Below, piece after piece: positions 47,700-60,551 of a DNA stretch of 64,000 nt (position 1 is the first letter of the stretch; each line of letters opens with the position of its first letter). The notes beneath the pieces are model-generated. The model had not been told where the DNA came from and did not search any database. It was given only the letters and a program-made list of their open reading frames with translations. A program made the translations under genes and the position numbers. This DNA is from Muraenolepis orangiensis (taxonomy: Eukaryota; Chordata; Actinopteri; Gadiformes; Muraenolepididae): contig CM051020.1 in NCBI GenBank assembly GCA_027704905.1, forward strand, positions 8,437,835 to 8,501,834, given 5' to 3'.

Positions 47700-47825
47700 G
47701 AGTGTTCCCGCACTGGGCTCGAACTCACGACCTCTGTGGCCCATAGGCCCTGGCTTCATCGTCTTTTAGGCGTTAAGGAGTGAGGTTTACCACTGCACAG
47801 CATCACCTGCCGGCGTCCGTTGCAT
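47700..47825 (-). repeat. tRNA-like sequence, probably a SINE head
   Basis: On the minus strand an A-box-like GTGCAGTGGTAAACC and a B-box-like GTGAGTTCGAGCCC are separated by about 60 bp. This is too far apart for an ordinary tRNA without a long insertion. No cloverleaf with a complete acceptor stem could be built by eye. Confidence 0.4.
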
Positions 47826-48540
47826 AAAGGTAGAAACATATTGAAACATTTTCACTTAAAACAGAGAATATTTTCTCAAAGAATATATAAATGTTGACAA
47901 TTAGAACTTAGAACTAGTGTATATCATTTATACGTCATATGCTTGCTTTCCTCCCCAACAGCCACCTGAGCGTGCGTGGATGTGCACACCGTGGCCCTCC
48001 TCTGCACCGTCAATCAATACAAGCCTCACATCTCACTTCTCTGAATGGAACAAGTGAGTGATCCATTACAAAAACAAGCCTGGGAATGAAATCGGCCGAG
48101 GTTGTTCAACACAATCGAAGACCTCCGCTGTGGGAGCATTGATACATCACCTGGTGCTCCATTAAGAAATCAATGTCTTGTTGTAGGACGGATTGGAGTA
48201 TTGCTGTAGTATGGATGGAGTATGGCGCTGTACGAGATGGCTGCTGTGTCGCGAGCTCCCGCACGACGACGCAGTTTTTTGTTGTTTATTCTTTTTATCA
48301 CGACTATCTTTGTTCAGTAAGTTAGCAGCACGTTCATTTAGAACTTTTGCACACTTCTGGAGATCCGATCGACAGTCGTTCACCGCCTACCGGAGTTTTT
48401 TCATTCTTTCAACTCGGACGTCCCGCCCGAAGTCACAGCTGGATTATCTCCGACCATCTACAGCACGATTACACGCAAGCGTCGCAGGAAGAAGCGAGGG
48501 AAGCGAGCCGGCGTGCTAGTCAGGCTGAGATCGCCCCCCA

Positions 48541-49270
48541 CTACCCACCATTCTACTGGCTAATGTACAGTCTCTGGACAATAAGTTAAGCGAGCTACAG
48601 GCTCGTATTCAATTCCACCGGGAAACTAAGGACAACTGTATCATCTGCCTTACGGAGACATGGATGTCAGAGGGGGTTACCGACACAACTATCGAGCCGA
48701 CGGGATTTTCCGTCCACGAGGCGGACAGAACAAAGGCTCTCTCCGGTAAAGATCGCGGAGGGGGGGGGGTATGTCTCATGATAAACAGATCTTGGTGCAA
48801 CCAAAGTCATGTACATCCCCTCAAGTCTTTCTGTTCCCTGGACCTGGAGTACCTGATGCTTATGTGCCGTCCATTCTGGCTACCTCGGGAGTTTACAGCA
48901 GTAACCGTGACCGCTGTTTACATTCCCCCACAAGCCAACACGGACACAGCGCTGAAGGAACTGTATGGGGCTATCAGCGAACAGGAGTCGGCACACCCTG
49001 AGGCTGCTCTCATCGTGGCAGGGGACTTCAACAAGGCGAACCTGAAGAAGGTTCTCCCGAAGTTCTACCAACACATAATGAGCAATACACAGGGTGAGCG
49101 GATCCTTGACCACTGCTACACTCCCTTCCGTGATGGCTACAAGGCCCTCCTCCGCCCACCGTTTGGCAAATCAGACCACCACTCTATCCAGCTACTCCCC
49201 GCCTATAGGCAGAGACTGAAGCAGCAACCAATCGCTGTGAGGGAGGTCCAATGCTGGTCGGTCCAATCGG
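48541..49270 (+). pseudogene. L2 LINE APE endonuclease domain
   Basis: In one frame: ILLANVQSLDNKLSEL, CIICLTETWMSEG (catalytic Glu), GGGVCLMI, VYIPPQANTD, LIVAGDFNKANLK (catalytic Asp/Asn), and a terminal GKSDHHSIQL (SDH motif). This is a complete fold by motif content. The frame is lost at about 49262-49300, after REVQCWS, where the linker continues in another phase. Confidence 0.82.
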
Positions 49271-49289
49271 ACTCTATGCTGCAGGATTT

Positions 49290-50580
49290 GATCATGCTGA
49301 CTGGGACATGTTCCGCGTTGCCTCAGACAATAACATCAACGAGTATGCGTCCTCGGTCACCGGGTTCATCAAGAAGTGCATAGATGACGTTGTTCCGACC
49401 AAGTCGGTTCGGATATACCCCAAACAGAAACCGTGGATTAACGGCGATGTTCGCTCTGCCCTACACGCACGTAACGCCGCCTTTGGCTCCGGGAATTTTG
49501 AGGAATATACGAGAGCCCGCTACGACCTCCGTAAGACCATCGTCACTGCCAAGCGGGAGTACAAGGAGAGAGTGGAGGAGAAATTCAAGAGCCACGACAG
49601 GAGGGAAAGAACTGTTATGTGCGAATGCTGTTTGTGGACTACAGCTCAGCGTTCAACATGATAGTTCCTGCCAAGCTCGACACCAAGCTTAGAGGTCTAG
49701 GCATGCCCCCATCCACGTGCAACTGGATACTGGACCTCCTGTCGGACTGCCACCAGGTGGTGAGAATGGGCAGCACCACCTCAGAGCCACTGACCCTCAA
49801 CACGGGAGCCCCCCAGAGATGCATGCTGAGCCCTCTCCTCTACTCCCTCTACACCCACGACTGCATGGCTATGCACAGCTCCAACGTCATCATCAAGTTT
49901 GCTGACGACACGACAGTGATGGGCCTGATCGCCGGCGACGACGAGACAGCCTACAGGGAGGAGGTTGGATCGCTGGAGCAGTGGTGCCAAGAGAACAGCC
50001 TCGCCCTCAACGTCAAGAAGACCAAGGAGCTGATCGTGGACTACAGGAAGCAGAGAGGAGAGCACAGCCCTTTCTCCATCAACGGTGTTGCAGTAGAGAG
50101 GGTCAGCAGTAGAGAGGGTCAGCAGCTTCAAGTTCCTCGGTCCTCTCCGAGGACCTCACATGGTCCACGCACACCACACACAACAACGTTGTTGGGGCCC
50201 AACAACGCCTGTATTTCCTCAGGCGTCTGAGAAAATTCAGCATGGGCCCCCGCATCCTGAGAACATTCTATACGGGCACCATCGAGAGTGTTCTTACAGG
50301 GTGTATCACCGCCTGGTACGGGAACTGCACCGCACTCGAGCGCAGAGCGCTTCAAAGGGTGGTGCGGACGGCCCAGTATATCGTTGGAGGTGAGCTCCCC
50401 TCCCTCCTAAATATATACAACCAGGCCAAATGCATCATAAAAGACAATGCCCACCACAGCCACGAACTGTATTCACTTTTACGGCCAGGCAGGCGATACC
50501 GCAGTATCAAGTGCCGTACAAATAGACTCAGAGACAGCTTCCACAGTCAGGCCATCAGGCTGCTGAAAAAGGGCGTATAG
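49290..50580 (+). pseudogene. L2 LINE linker and reverse transcriptase, internally deleted
   Basis: The linker (WDMFRVASDNNINEYASSVT, PWINGDVRSALHARNAAF) runs to KFKSHDRRE near 49605, then jumps directly to FVDYSSAFNMIVPAKL (motif A). About 170 residues of RT fingers and palm are missing. The FADDTTVMGLI catalytic motif is kept, but the preceding PQG block reads GAPQRCMLSP, a Gly-to-Arg change. A further frame change near 50110-50160 precedes the C-terminal part, which ends LRDSFHSQAIRLLKKGV-stop at 50580. Confidence 0.82.
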
Positions 50581-50796
50581 CATATAACAATGTCTATTTT
50601 ATTACATTGATTTATATATACATATTGCTCTTTTTCTGTGCCGATATATTGCTTATTTTATAACTGCTGTCTGTTGTCGGGTATTGCACATAAGATTTTC
50701 ACTCACTGCTTTATACTTGTGTAAACTGTGAAGTGACAATAAACTTGACTTGACTTGACTTGACTATATATATATAACTTATATTTGTGTGAACAA

Positions 50797-50951
<155 letters not shown>

Positions 50952-53504
50952 TTGTTCGCACCTATAGCCGCAGGATACACCTACTCCGGCTCCTACAACC
51001 GATGATGTCAACCGACATGATGGCATGACTCTATGGGGTCAGCGCTGACCGCCCAACCCGGGGTGGGGAGACGGGGGGGCTGTTTCAGTTAACTGCCCTG
51101 TGCCTCTGGACCATCCATCTTCATGTTCCCAGTTTGTTGTCATATAACTTTTCGATGTGCACCACCGATTGATGAAGATGCAATTTGGTGTATGGAGATG
51201 GAGGACAGCAGAGAAGCGGTGGGTGTTCGGTTGTGTTGACGGTAATCGATGGAGACCGCCGTGTTGCCACAGTTTTCGATGGTGAACGACGGTTAAGCGT
51301 TAGTTGCACCTGACGTTAAACGTCGGGAGAGAGAATGAAGGTCGGGCCTGTCTATATCTTGGATATAAACTTGGTAAGTACTTCATGTTTAATTGGCCAG
51401 AAGCATGTGCCCGTGACAGTTTTAATACAATTATTTGAATAAATATTTGATAACATCAATGGCAAATAAAGTAGTAAAGAGTAAAGGAAACTGAACAGCT
51501 GAAGAGGCACCATAAACACAATATGAAGCCAGTTTGCATTGTCATCTCTCTTCATCCCCATCTCCTCATCTTCTGCCATGTCTTCCATCCATTCATCTGA
51601 AGACATAGTGTCTATTTATAGCACAGCCGAGATGTTACAAGTCAGACCAACTAAAACGACTGCAGCATCTAAACCGTCCAAGTCTCTTCCATAACACATA
51701 TTGATTAACAACAACAACAACAACAACACAAATTCTTAATTCCAGCCAACGATCCTTCAGACCCACGATAAGCCTACTCCAGAGTTGGCTGGAACCCGGG
51801 GCCAACAACCCGAGAGAGCCAACACGATGACGTCCCCAGAAAGCACTGAGCCAGCAGGTCCTCACACCTCCGTCTCCTCCAGCCGCTCGGACGCCGCGAC
51901 AACATCCTCCGACCTCTAAAATTGTAAGAAGTCCTGTAAATGTTGGCGTGCGCTCACAACGCTACGTCATTGTTGTTTTACCTTTAAGTACCTCCGTAGC
52001 GGCCCGGTGATGGACAGACTATGGACTTACAGAAAGCACTTTCTCTGATTGGTTGGTGCTATGATCAGGACGTGGAGAGACGGCTGTTTGTCTCGTGGAA
52101 CATTTCGCCCCAGGGTGCCAGTTGGCCCGACATTGATTAGGAACTAAAATAAGGCCGTTCACTGTCTTGACTACTTGGACTTGGAATAGTCTAAACTCTT
52201 GGTGGTCCATACAGTCACGTCAATACATTGACGTGATCAGGGGGACGGTCGTTGATTCATAAATGGACTGGCTACCTACAAAAAGTACAAAGTGCAGGAT
52301 CCATCCTGACATCAACTTATCTCATTCATTATGAACAGAAGCCAAGCCGTTTATCGTAGGTGAGCTATCGCAGGGGAATCTGGCCCACTTTGAAACTAAA
52401 CTAAACAACTAACTAGAGACAGTGCCTTCTATAGCCGAACTTCTGAGGGGGGGGAGGGGGGGTGACTGCATAGGTACCTGGGCCGGAAACCAGAAAGTGC
52501 GAGGACCAGAAAGGGCGGAGTTACCCTGTGCTTCCGGTTTTAGTACTTCCTGAGATATTCTTCCCAAGATTGAGACTCATTCGAGAGTGCAAGATGAAGG
52601 TCCTACGACCCATGTTTAATTGTACACCTTTTACAAACACTTTGTCTGAGGACATTGGTGTCCAGACAGGACGTTCCAGCTTGTCTTCCCACCGGCGGCG
52701 GGAAAGGTTTTGTTTTCCGGTGCTGGCCAAGTTTGCGTTGCGTTGTTGGCCAAGGAGGGATACCGATGGGAGGACGACTTTAGTTTTAGTCATCAGTCCT
52801 CTTCTGGATCCCCGATGAGGGGTCGTCCATATCACGTTTGTTGTGGTTTCGCCGGTCAGGTCGCCTCCTCACCTAAAGCTAGATGATGATGATTCGTCGT
52901 AATACATTTTAATAAAAAATGAAACGCCGCGCAGATTTGAGATTTCCGCCACCCGCTTTAGATTGACATCTAAAGGGTGATTTGTGAGACCATCCCTGGA
53001 AAAACGCATCTTATTTTTGATTGCCTGACGAACAGGAAACGAGGGAAAACAATCCACCAACACATAAACCAAATTGGATTTGGTTTATTGGAAACAAATT
53101 AGATTTGGTTTATCTAATTTCATTGTTAGTTGAGATTGGTAGTTGTAAATACCTACCGAGTCCACGACAAGAAAGTGTATCGACGTTTACGTTTTATACG
53201 TTTCATTTTTATACACCCGTCATGCTCTTTATACACAGTATATTTTACATATCATTACTACACAGAGGGTTCCGCCATCGCTGCATCACCACACTCCTAT
53301 TGAAGACGCCCTGTATCCTTTGGGTTTGAATGTTTAGTGGTGTTTCTAATGGGGTATTACGATGCATCGCCCTGTAATCACATTACACAGTGTATAAATA
53401 AGAAGTGTCCTATTTCATAGCCAAGTAAAACAGACATACGTCACACACATTTGAAGTGGGCCGCTAGAGTCTCTCTGTTGCCTTTTTATCAGAGAACGAT
53501 AGAG

Positions 53505-53713
<209 letters not shown>

Positions 53714-54149
53714 ATTAGACCAGCAGGTATAATTAGATGTCATTGTTCCCAGTAACCAATAGCGCCGCCATATATTCTGTCATTAACCGTAATTAACTGA
53801 CACCAAACCCAGATGTAGCCAGGAGGGACATCATTAATTCGATGATGATGATGATTTTGATTGAACCCAGAGATTATTTTATAGTTCCAATGAAACTTCA
53901 GAAGTCAGGCCCAATGGACATTCACTAGCCAACGCAAGCAGCTATAGGTTGTTTTTGTTACAAAATGTCAGCAAACATTTTTTAGACTGAACAAAAAGAA
54001 CCATGCATGACCCTTTGAAATATTGTAATTTTGACATTTTCCTATACATCCGCTTTTTATGCACTTTCAGTAGTTTCTAAGACTTGAATGGTGCGTAATG
54101 CAACAAAACTTATAATCCTGTTTGCTTCACTCCATGTATATACAGAGGC

Positions 54150-54490
54150 TGACAGATGTTCATCTCCCACGCAAAAAGGTGCTGGGTTCAATCCCCAGTG
54201 GCCACAACCTGCCTGTTGCCCAACTTCTGTTAGGCCTGACCTCTGTTAGGCCTGACCTCTGTTAGGCCTGACCTCTGTTAGGCCTGACCACTGTAAGGCC
54301 TGACCACTGTTAGGCCTCTCTGTTAGGCCTGACCTCTGTTAGGCCTGACCACTGTTAGGCCTGACCTCTGTTAGGCCTGACCTCTGTTAGGCCTGACCAC
54401 TGCCATGCCACTGCCTCTGCCATGTAGTGTATCTAAATTCACTGTAAGTTGCTTTTGATAAGAGCTTCTCTTAAGTAATGTACTATATAT
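54150..54490 (+). mobile_element. SINE-like element containing a 16-bp minisatellite
   Basis: A B-box-like GGGTTCAATCCCC (54185-54197) lies left. A fish-SINE-type end with TGTAAGTTGCTTTTGATAAG and CTTAAGTAATGTA lies right. Between them are about eleven TCTGTTAGGCCTGACC units (54226-54405). Confidence 0.6.
54226..54405. repeat. 16-bp minisatellite (TCTGTTAGGCCTGACC)
   Basis: About eleven tandem units with T/A and C/A variants. Each unit contains the palindrome TTAGGCCTGA (near-perfect around AGGCCT). Confidence 0.9.
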
Positions 54491-54939
54491 AGGTATAGGA
54501 TATGATGAACACATTATCCAATAAAGTGTTAGAGAACAAACAGATAACCATTAAGTATTACAAATGATATGGCTACGCCCTTCTCCCTTCCATCCTCATG
54601 AAGAGGTTGTTGTTTTAGTTTGTCCGCTGTTTTACATAGGATAATATATCACAGAACCTATCATATGCTTTTTGTAAATATGTATCATTGAGCGGATAAC
54701 ATACGGTGTGATAATATGTCGCAGGCTTTACTCTCCTTTCCGTTTGGAGGGCAACCACAGCATACAACCGTTATATCAGCTGTCCCTTAGCCAATGGGAG
54801 TAGTTGTTATCACTAGACAATGCTCACTAAATCACGCTGGTGTTTGCCATCTGACTTTCACACGCAAACAGTTCAGAGTTGAGACGTAGCCTACACTTCC
54901 ACTTGGTTGTGGAGGCTTTTTGCATGTTTGTATTCTTTC

Positions 54940-55440
54940 AAGATTCAAGATTCAAGATGTTTAATTGCCATATGCAACTAGTACAATGGAACGCTTACTC
55001 CCCATTCCCTCCCGCATTATACATTTCCTACAATTTAACACTATATACTATACTATGTACTATACTTATACTATACAACACTATACTATACAAATACTGT
55101 ACACAATAACAATACCAATAAAGGGACTGATGGATGATATATCCATATGTACATATGGTGAATTGTGCAAAATACATTTAAAAAGCATTTTAAAGTGCCA
55201 GTAGTTCAGCAGCATCATGAATACAGTGCAGTACAGTGCATAACAGTGCAATAACTGTAATGAGTCCAGAAAGTCCAGCAAAAGTATAAATGTATGATAG
55301 TGTAATGTAATATAGATGAAAATGTTATGATAGTGGCAGCACTCCTAGCAGTTCAGTAGGCGCACTGCCTATGGATAAAAACTGTCCTTAAACCTAATAG
55401 TCCTTGCGGTACGGATGCTGCGGAACCGGCAACCAGACCA
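54940..55440 (-). mobile_element. L2/CR1-type LINE 3' end
   Basis: On the minus strand it includes the ORF2 end (GTTTTTATCCATAGGCAGTG then CGCCTACTGAACTGCTAG), the family 3' UTR, and a tail with CTTGAATCTTGAA at 54940-54955. It is collinear with 45270-45662. Confidence 0.8.
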
Positions 55441-55810
55441 CAGGGGGGGGGGGGGGGAGAGATGGTGCCAAGGGTGGTTGCTGAGCTTTGTGATGGAGAT
55501 GGCCTTATTCTGACATCTGGTCCTAAAGAGCTCCTCAATGCATGGAAGTGCACACCCGATTTTTGACAATTATATGTGATAACACACATGGTGACTTGCT
55601 TTATATCGGTGACTTAAAGATACAAAAAAAGTAGGAGCTTGAAGAGATGCGTCGGCTCTCCTCCAGTGCCCCCCTCAATTCCGTTTAATGAGGACAAGTT
55701 TTGTTTTGCACTCACTGGAGTGTCAATGTAGCACAACTCAACTGAAGCCCCTCCTGTGTTTATGGTTCATTTGTTTACTTTGGATCTGAATGTTTTATCA
55801 AGCACCACCC

Positions 55811-55830
55811 ACCCCCCCCCCCCCCCCCCC
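55811..55830. repeat. C-run
   Basis: About 19 cytosines with one flanking CCACCC. Homopolymer length may be affected by sequencing error. Confidence 0.85.
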
Positions 55831-56159
55831 GCCCAACAAATATATGAGAACATTTAAATTGTAATAAAGATTCATTCTGTGTAATCTGTAATTGTAATAA
55901 TACCGATATCTAATTTGAATAAGATGCTGTGTATATATTTTTATGTTACATATATCATATATGGAACATATATGATGCTGCTATAACTCACTACGGTGCT
56001 GCAATACTAAGAAAAAAGCCTTTTTTTTCTTCTACCGTATGTACCATATTATCCAGCATCCCTACTTTGACACATCGTTATTGTTCTATATTGTTATTAT
56101 TAAACTGCTGTCATAAAAGTTTGATTTATTACTATTTTTAATTGTTACATACTTACTTA

Positions 56160-56231
56160 CATACTTCTACTGTTATTGTTCATTACTCATACAATGCAGG
56201 AGTGAATGGGGAGTAAGCATTCCAAATAAAG

Positions 56232-56232
<1 letters not shown>
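56160..56232 (+). mobile_element. LINE tail fragment ending in (CTAT)n
   Basis: CATACAATGCAGGAGTGAAT then GGGGAGTAAGCATTCC is the L2/CR1-type tail module. It runs directly into AAATAAAGAATCTATC and the CTAT array. Confidence 0.65.
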
Positions 56233-56332
<100 letters not shown>

Positions 56333-57244
56333 GGAGGATAGGAGGCCATAGGGGGCACAGGCACCATAAGTCATTAATTCACCATGGGACATAAATTGTA
56401 ATAACTGTGTAACTCAAACCTATTTATTTATTTTCTATTAATTGTAAAATGAAGTTCACTCAATCTTGGCTCAAATCAATAAAATGTTTGAAAATATAAA
56501 GGGCATACCGGTGCAGTTTTGTGTTATTGGTTAGTTTTATTCTACTTATTGGTTTGGCCTTCGTTTAAAACACTGAGAAACAGCTCCTGTAGTATATGTC
56601 TGTCACATATATATATGTGTGTCCGACCCAATCACACACTGTGCAGTTTTGGAAGTTTACTTCAAAAGTATTCAGTCGATCAGTCAAGAGTCGTGTGCCT
56701 ATATGTGATTTGTCTGACACAGAGGGGCGTTAATGAGTGAGACGTGGTGTTCAGGGCAGGCCCCGTGTGTGGGGGTCATCTGGCATCAACAGGAGCACCA
56801 GGTGATGGTAGGGTGATTCAAGCTGTGTTCTCCTCGTGCTCCCCCTCTCCTCAGCCTGATAGAGGGAGATAAGGAACAGTGTGGACACTGTCATAACACT
56901 ACATTATCGTGGGCCAATGTGTAGCGTTTCAAAATACCCACCACCTTGTAGAGAAGCTCTTTCTCTCTTCATCCCCCCTCTTCGTCTTCAACTCAGGTCG
57001 ATCGCCGTCTCTCTTGAAACTTCACACGCCATCTTCTCTACAAACTGGAGAGTCCACTGTAACAACACTTATTTATGTATAATGCTGTACAATAATTAAA
57101 AGGCTTTTGTACTTGGTTAGAACACAAGATTGCATCACTAAGCACTATTGTACTTTCATTTTAAGCATTGAATTACTTTAATAAGTATACTTTTTTAGTT
57201 CCAATGAAAGTCTGCCTGGCTGGTCATTTAAAATGTCTGGATTT

Positions 57245-57610
57245 ATTTGGACTATGCCACATATTTTTATTGTTCATAGTCATAGGACTATATCTTGTTA
57301 TCATTGTTGCTCTTCACCTTGTTACTGTTCATAGTCATAGGATTATGTCTTATTGCTGTTCATGTTGTTACTGTGCATTGTCATAGGACTACGTCTTGTT
57401 ATTGTTGTTACTGTTCATCCTGTTACAGTTCATAGTCATAGGACTGTATCTTGTTACTGTTCATCTTGTTTATGTTCATAGTCATAGGACTACGTCTTGT
57501 TATTGTTTTTACTGTTCATCCTGTTACAGTTCATAGTCATAGGACTGTCTTTATACTGTTCATCTTGTAACTGTTCAAAGTCATAGGACTATGTTTTGTT
57601 ACTGTTATAT
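57245..57610. repeat. Irregular minisatellite (CATAGTCATAGGACTAT/TGTTACTGTTCAT)
   Basis: Six to eight copies of a TTCATAGTCATAGGACTA core alternate with CTTGTTATTGTTGTTACTG variants of unequal length (about 25-65 bp units). Confidence 0.8.
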
Positions 57611-57719
57611 TAGTATATAATATATATATAAATATACAATATATATATAAATATACAAAGTAAGTGGTATTAACATGATCCAAATTGAAATGTGTTTCTG
57701 TTACTATCAATGCCAAATG

Positions 57720-57780
57720 AATTTAGCTGTACTGTGCTTGTGTTAAGCAATGACAATACATTTGAATCTAATCTAATCGA
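57720..57780 (+). mobile_element. LINE (TCTAA)n tail fragment
   Basis: GCTGTACTGTGCTTGTG, then CAATGACAATACATTTGAAT and short TCTAA repeats. Same tail family as at 12490. Confidence 0.6.
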
Positions 57781-57859
57781 CTGAAACGGGTATTTAGGTT
57801 GAACATTTTTAGAAAACAAATAGTTCCAATGCCAAGAGTACAAATGGTAGTTAGCATAT

Positions 57860-57953
57860 GTTTAATTGGCGTTACGATGTTGAGGGGGTTCTTGGAAGAA
57901 AACAATTCCCTGTAAGGGGTCCCTGGCCCCAAAGAGTTTGAGAACCCCTGGTC
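57860..57953. mobile_element. hAT MITE end fragment
   Basis: The right end reads inward as ACCAGGGGTTCTCAAACTCT then TTGGGGCC, a common fish hAT terminus. The other end was not found. Confidence 0.5.
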
Positions 57954-57959
57954 TAACGG

Positions 57960-58148
57960 TCTCCTCCGGAGGTCAAAGCACCTGCACACTGCACACATCT
58001 CTACCACTTTGTCACATATGGATCAGGTCAGCACCTTGTCCCTGTGCTTCACGGCCATCTGCAAGTTTAGCTTGGACCGTAAGGTGCTGTGGAGACTGTG
58101 GAGGAACTCCGTGGCCATCTCTTCCTTGCTGAGCCTCCAATTGGGGGG
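57960..58148 (-). other. Unassigned coding-like segment adjoining the RTE fragment
   Basis: Minus-strand frame with NWRLSKEEMATEFLHSLHST then LRSKLNLQMAVKHRDKVLT-stop. It has amphipathic, protein-like composition but no recognised domain, and its similarity to the RTE element stops at 58150. It could be a captured exon, a fragment of another transposon, or chance. Confidence 0.25.
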
Positions 58149-58149
58149 A

Positions 58150-58785
58150 AAAGCTGGGTAATGTGATACCCCTGTAATTGGTACACACCCTCTGGTCCCC
58201 CTTTTTGAACAGGGGTACAACCACCCCCGTTTGCCACTCCTCAGGCACTGTCCCAGACTACCACGCAATGGTGAAAAGACGTGTCATCCAGGACAGCCCC
58301 TCAACACCCAGAGCCTTTAGCATTTCTGGACGGATCTCATCAACCCCCGGGGCTTTGCCACTGCGGAGATGTTTGACTATCGCAGTGACTTCCTCCAGGG
58401 AGATTGATGTTTGCCGTCCTTCATCCTTCAGCTCTGTCTCTACCGTTGAGGGTGTAGTTGGGTTAAGAAGTTCCTCAAAGTGCTCTTTCCACCACCCGAT
58501 CACCTCCTCAGTTGAGGTCAGCAATATCCCACCCTTACTGCACTCAGCTTGGATTAATCCAAGCTTCCCCCTCCTGAGGCGCCGGATTGTGTGCCAGAAA
58601 CGCTTTGGTGCTGATTGAAAGTCGTTCTCCATGGCTTCTCCGAATTCCTCCCACACCCGCTGCTTTGCCTCCGCTACGTTTCCGTTTGTTATGGCCAATC
58701 CATGACTAGCACAGAAATCCAATAACAAAACCCCACTCCGGTTCAGATCAGGTAGGCCGTTCATCCCCACCACGCCCCTCCAGAA
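58150..58785 (-). pseudogene. Internally deleted RTE LINE fragment
   Basis: On the minus strand the frame reads GMNGLPDLNRSGVLLLDFCA then SHGLAITN, jumps over about 560 bp of endonuclease, and resumes at VAEAKQRVWEEFGEAMENDF through SGKAPGVDEIRPEMLKALG to NYRGIT. It is closely similar to 39060-39150 plus 39715-40235 of the complete element. Both outer ends are truncated, and no catalytic FADD remains. Confidence 0.85.
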
Positions 58786-59089
58786 ACATCAGCCAGGCAC
58801 TGAGGTCCTCCAGGGACAACGAGGATAGTCGCAAGAACTGAAGAGTCAATTAGAAATGATTTATCTTCCTCACCAGTTCACAGACCTGTGTGGTCGCTCC
58901 AGCTGGCATCATACGTCGCTCAGGAAGCCAGTGTTCGGACACATCTGGGAGAATAAAATGGGATTCAGGCTCCCTTTGCAAGTTCAATAAAATGGTATAC
59001 AACGATATGACTCAGTTTAAATGACCTGCAAATACCTGAGCAGATGCTCAGGTGCTCAGGAGTCCTGCGCTGTCATTTTCGCTCCTATA

Positions 59090-59430
59090 GATTAGATTAC
59101 ATTAGATTCAAATGTATTGTCATTGCACAGCACAAGTACAGTACAGCGAAAATAATTTTGCATCTAACCAGAGTGCAAATGTTGCAGTAAAGTGCATGGT
59201 AATATATAATTTACAGTTTACAGTTGCTAAAAGACAGTCTACTAGGTATAAAAACAGTATAAGATTACTTATAGAGTATGTGTGAGATATGTGCAGAATA
59301 ATATACCGTATATATATACACACAGGTAAGTAAGTATTTAACAGGTAGTGATCAGGGGTATGCAATTATGAAAAACAGTATAAATATATATAAATGTATA
59401 AACAACAGGTAGTGAGCAGGAATATGCAGT
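59090..59430 (-). mobile_element. LINE 3' tail with (TCTAA)n end
   Basis: Reverse-orientation counterpart of 12290-12495. It shares GTGCAATGACAATACATTTG, TTGCATCTAACCAGAGTGCA and GTAGTGATCAGGGGTATGCA. Confidence 0.75.
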
Positions 59431-60326
59431 ATAGGTGGTATATAGTGAGGGTGAGTGAGTCTCCCTCTCCGGCTGGTGGCTGGCCACACCACACCGCTCG
59501 CTCTGTGCCCTCTTCAAACAATAAAGTTATATTAGATATAATATATTTATTAGACCACGGTGGTCTCATGAGACTAGTTCATTTCGTCACGCCACTTGAA
59601 AACTAACAAGCGTCCGAAATGATGTTGCACAGGACAAGAAAGCCACTGCGACCTATGCACCGAGAAGATCTTTAGGACCAGGCGTCGGAAAAAGGCAAAC
59701 TTCATCATACAGGGCCGCAACCACCCTGGGCACCATCTCTTCAGTCCTGTTAAAAAGGACCGTGTGACACCAAAGGATAGGCCAGCATATGCTCGTCTCC
59801 AGGTTGCCAGGCGACCGTGGATTTCCTTTAAGTGCCGAGTACCCGTTTAGAAATGTCAGCCTGACCCTCTTTTTTTTGGGAAAGTTTTAGTTTGAGCTCC
59901 TTTGAGCTTTTGCGAGAACTTTCCACCAAAATGTAAGCAGCGAGATACAAAGTTTACAAAGTACAGAAATAAAAAAAATAAAAGCTTACAATCGTGGTAA
60001 TCACAGTGAAAATGTGTAGGTTTTGGTATTGAAGAACAGCTTTCCCCATCTCCATAAAATTGACAGAACTAGTTCTGAATCATAAATGTGTGGGGGGGGG
60101 AAATGATTCCATCTCCATTATTCCTTTATGTTTTCACTACACTTGTTGTGGTACAATTCGTAAACATGGCCTCATGTTCAGTTGATGTTGGATTAGTAGG
60201 TTCGAAATAATTCTCTTATATGATAAGTGGAAGACATGATTTGAAACAAGACACTCATGTTCATATGTGGTTGTGTACTGCTGAGAGTCCAAGCATGGTT
60301 AGGATGCTGTGGCGAGTGTTCTAAGA

Positions 60327-60551
60327 CAGTGGTTCCCAACCTTCACTCCCCCGCCCCCCCCCCCTACCGTTCTTCTGTAGGTCTTCCAAAATTGTATGAG
60401 AGAAAGTTTTGTTGGATTTTCCGAAATGCTAAATTCATTGTTCCATATCACTTTGGAATGTTTTGAAGGTTCAAAACGTATGAAGCTTCGTGGACCCCCC
60501 CGCCCCGCCCAACCTTAGGGGGGGCCCTGCACCCCAGATTGGGAACCACTG
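60327..60551. mobile_element. 225-bp hAT MITE
   Basis: The left end CAGTGGTTCCCAACCTT is inverted at the right as GATTGGGAACCACTG. Flanking 8-mers TTCTAAGA (60319-60326) and TTCTAGGG (60552-60559) match at 6 of 8. The interior is C-rich at both ends and non-coding. It shares its termini with the MITE at 31955-32268. Confidence 0.75.

Larger units (their letters stand above)
48190..50766 (+). mobile_element. L2-clade LINE, decayed, with (TTGAC)n tail
   Basis: A 5' UTR-like segment (about 48190-48540) precedes an APE endonuclease, an RT and a 3' UTR ending AATAAACTTGACTTGACTTG. Frame changes and a missing RT fingers region show decay. Component coding parts are listed separately. Confidence 0.82.
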
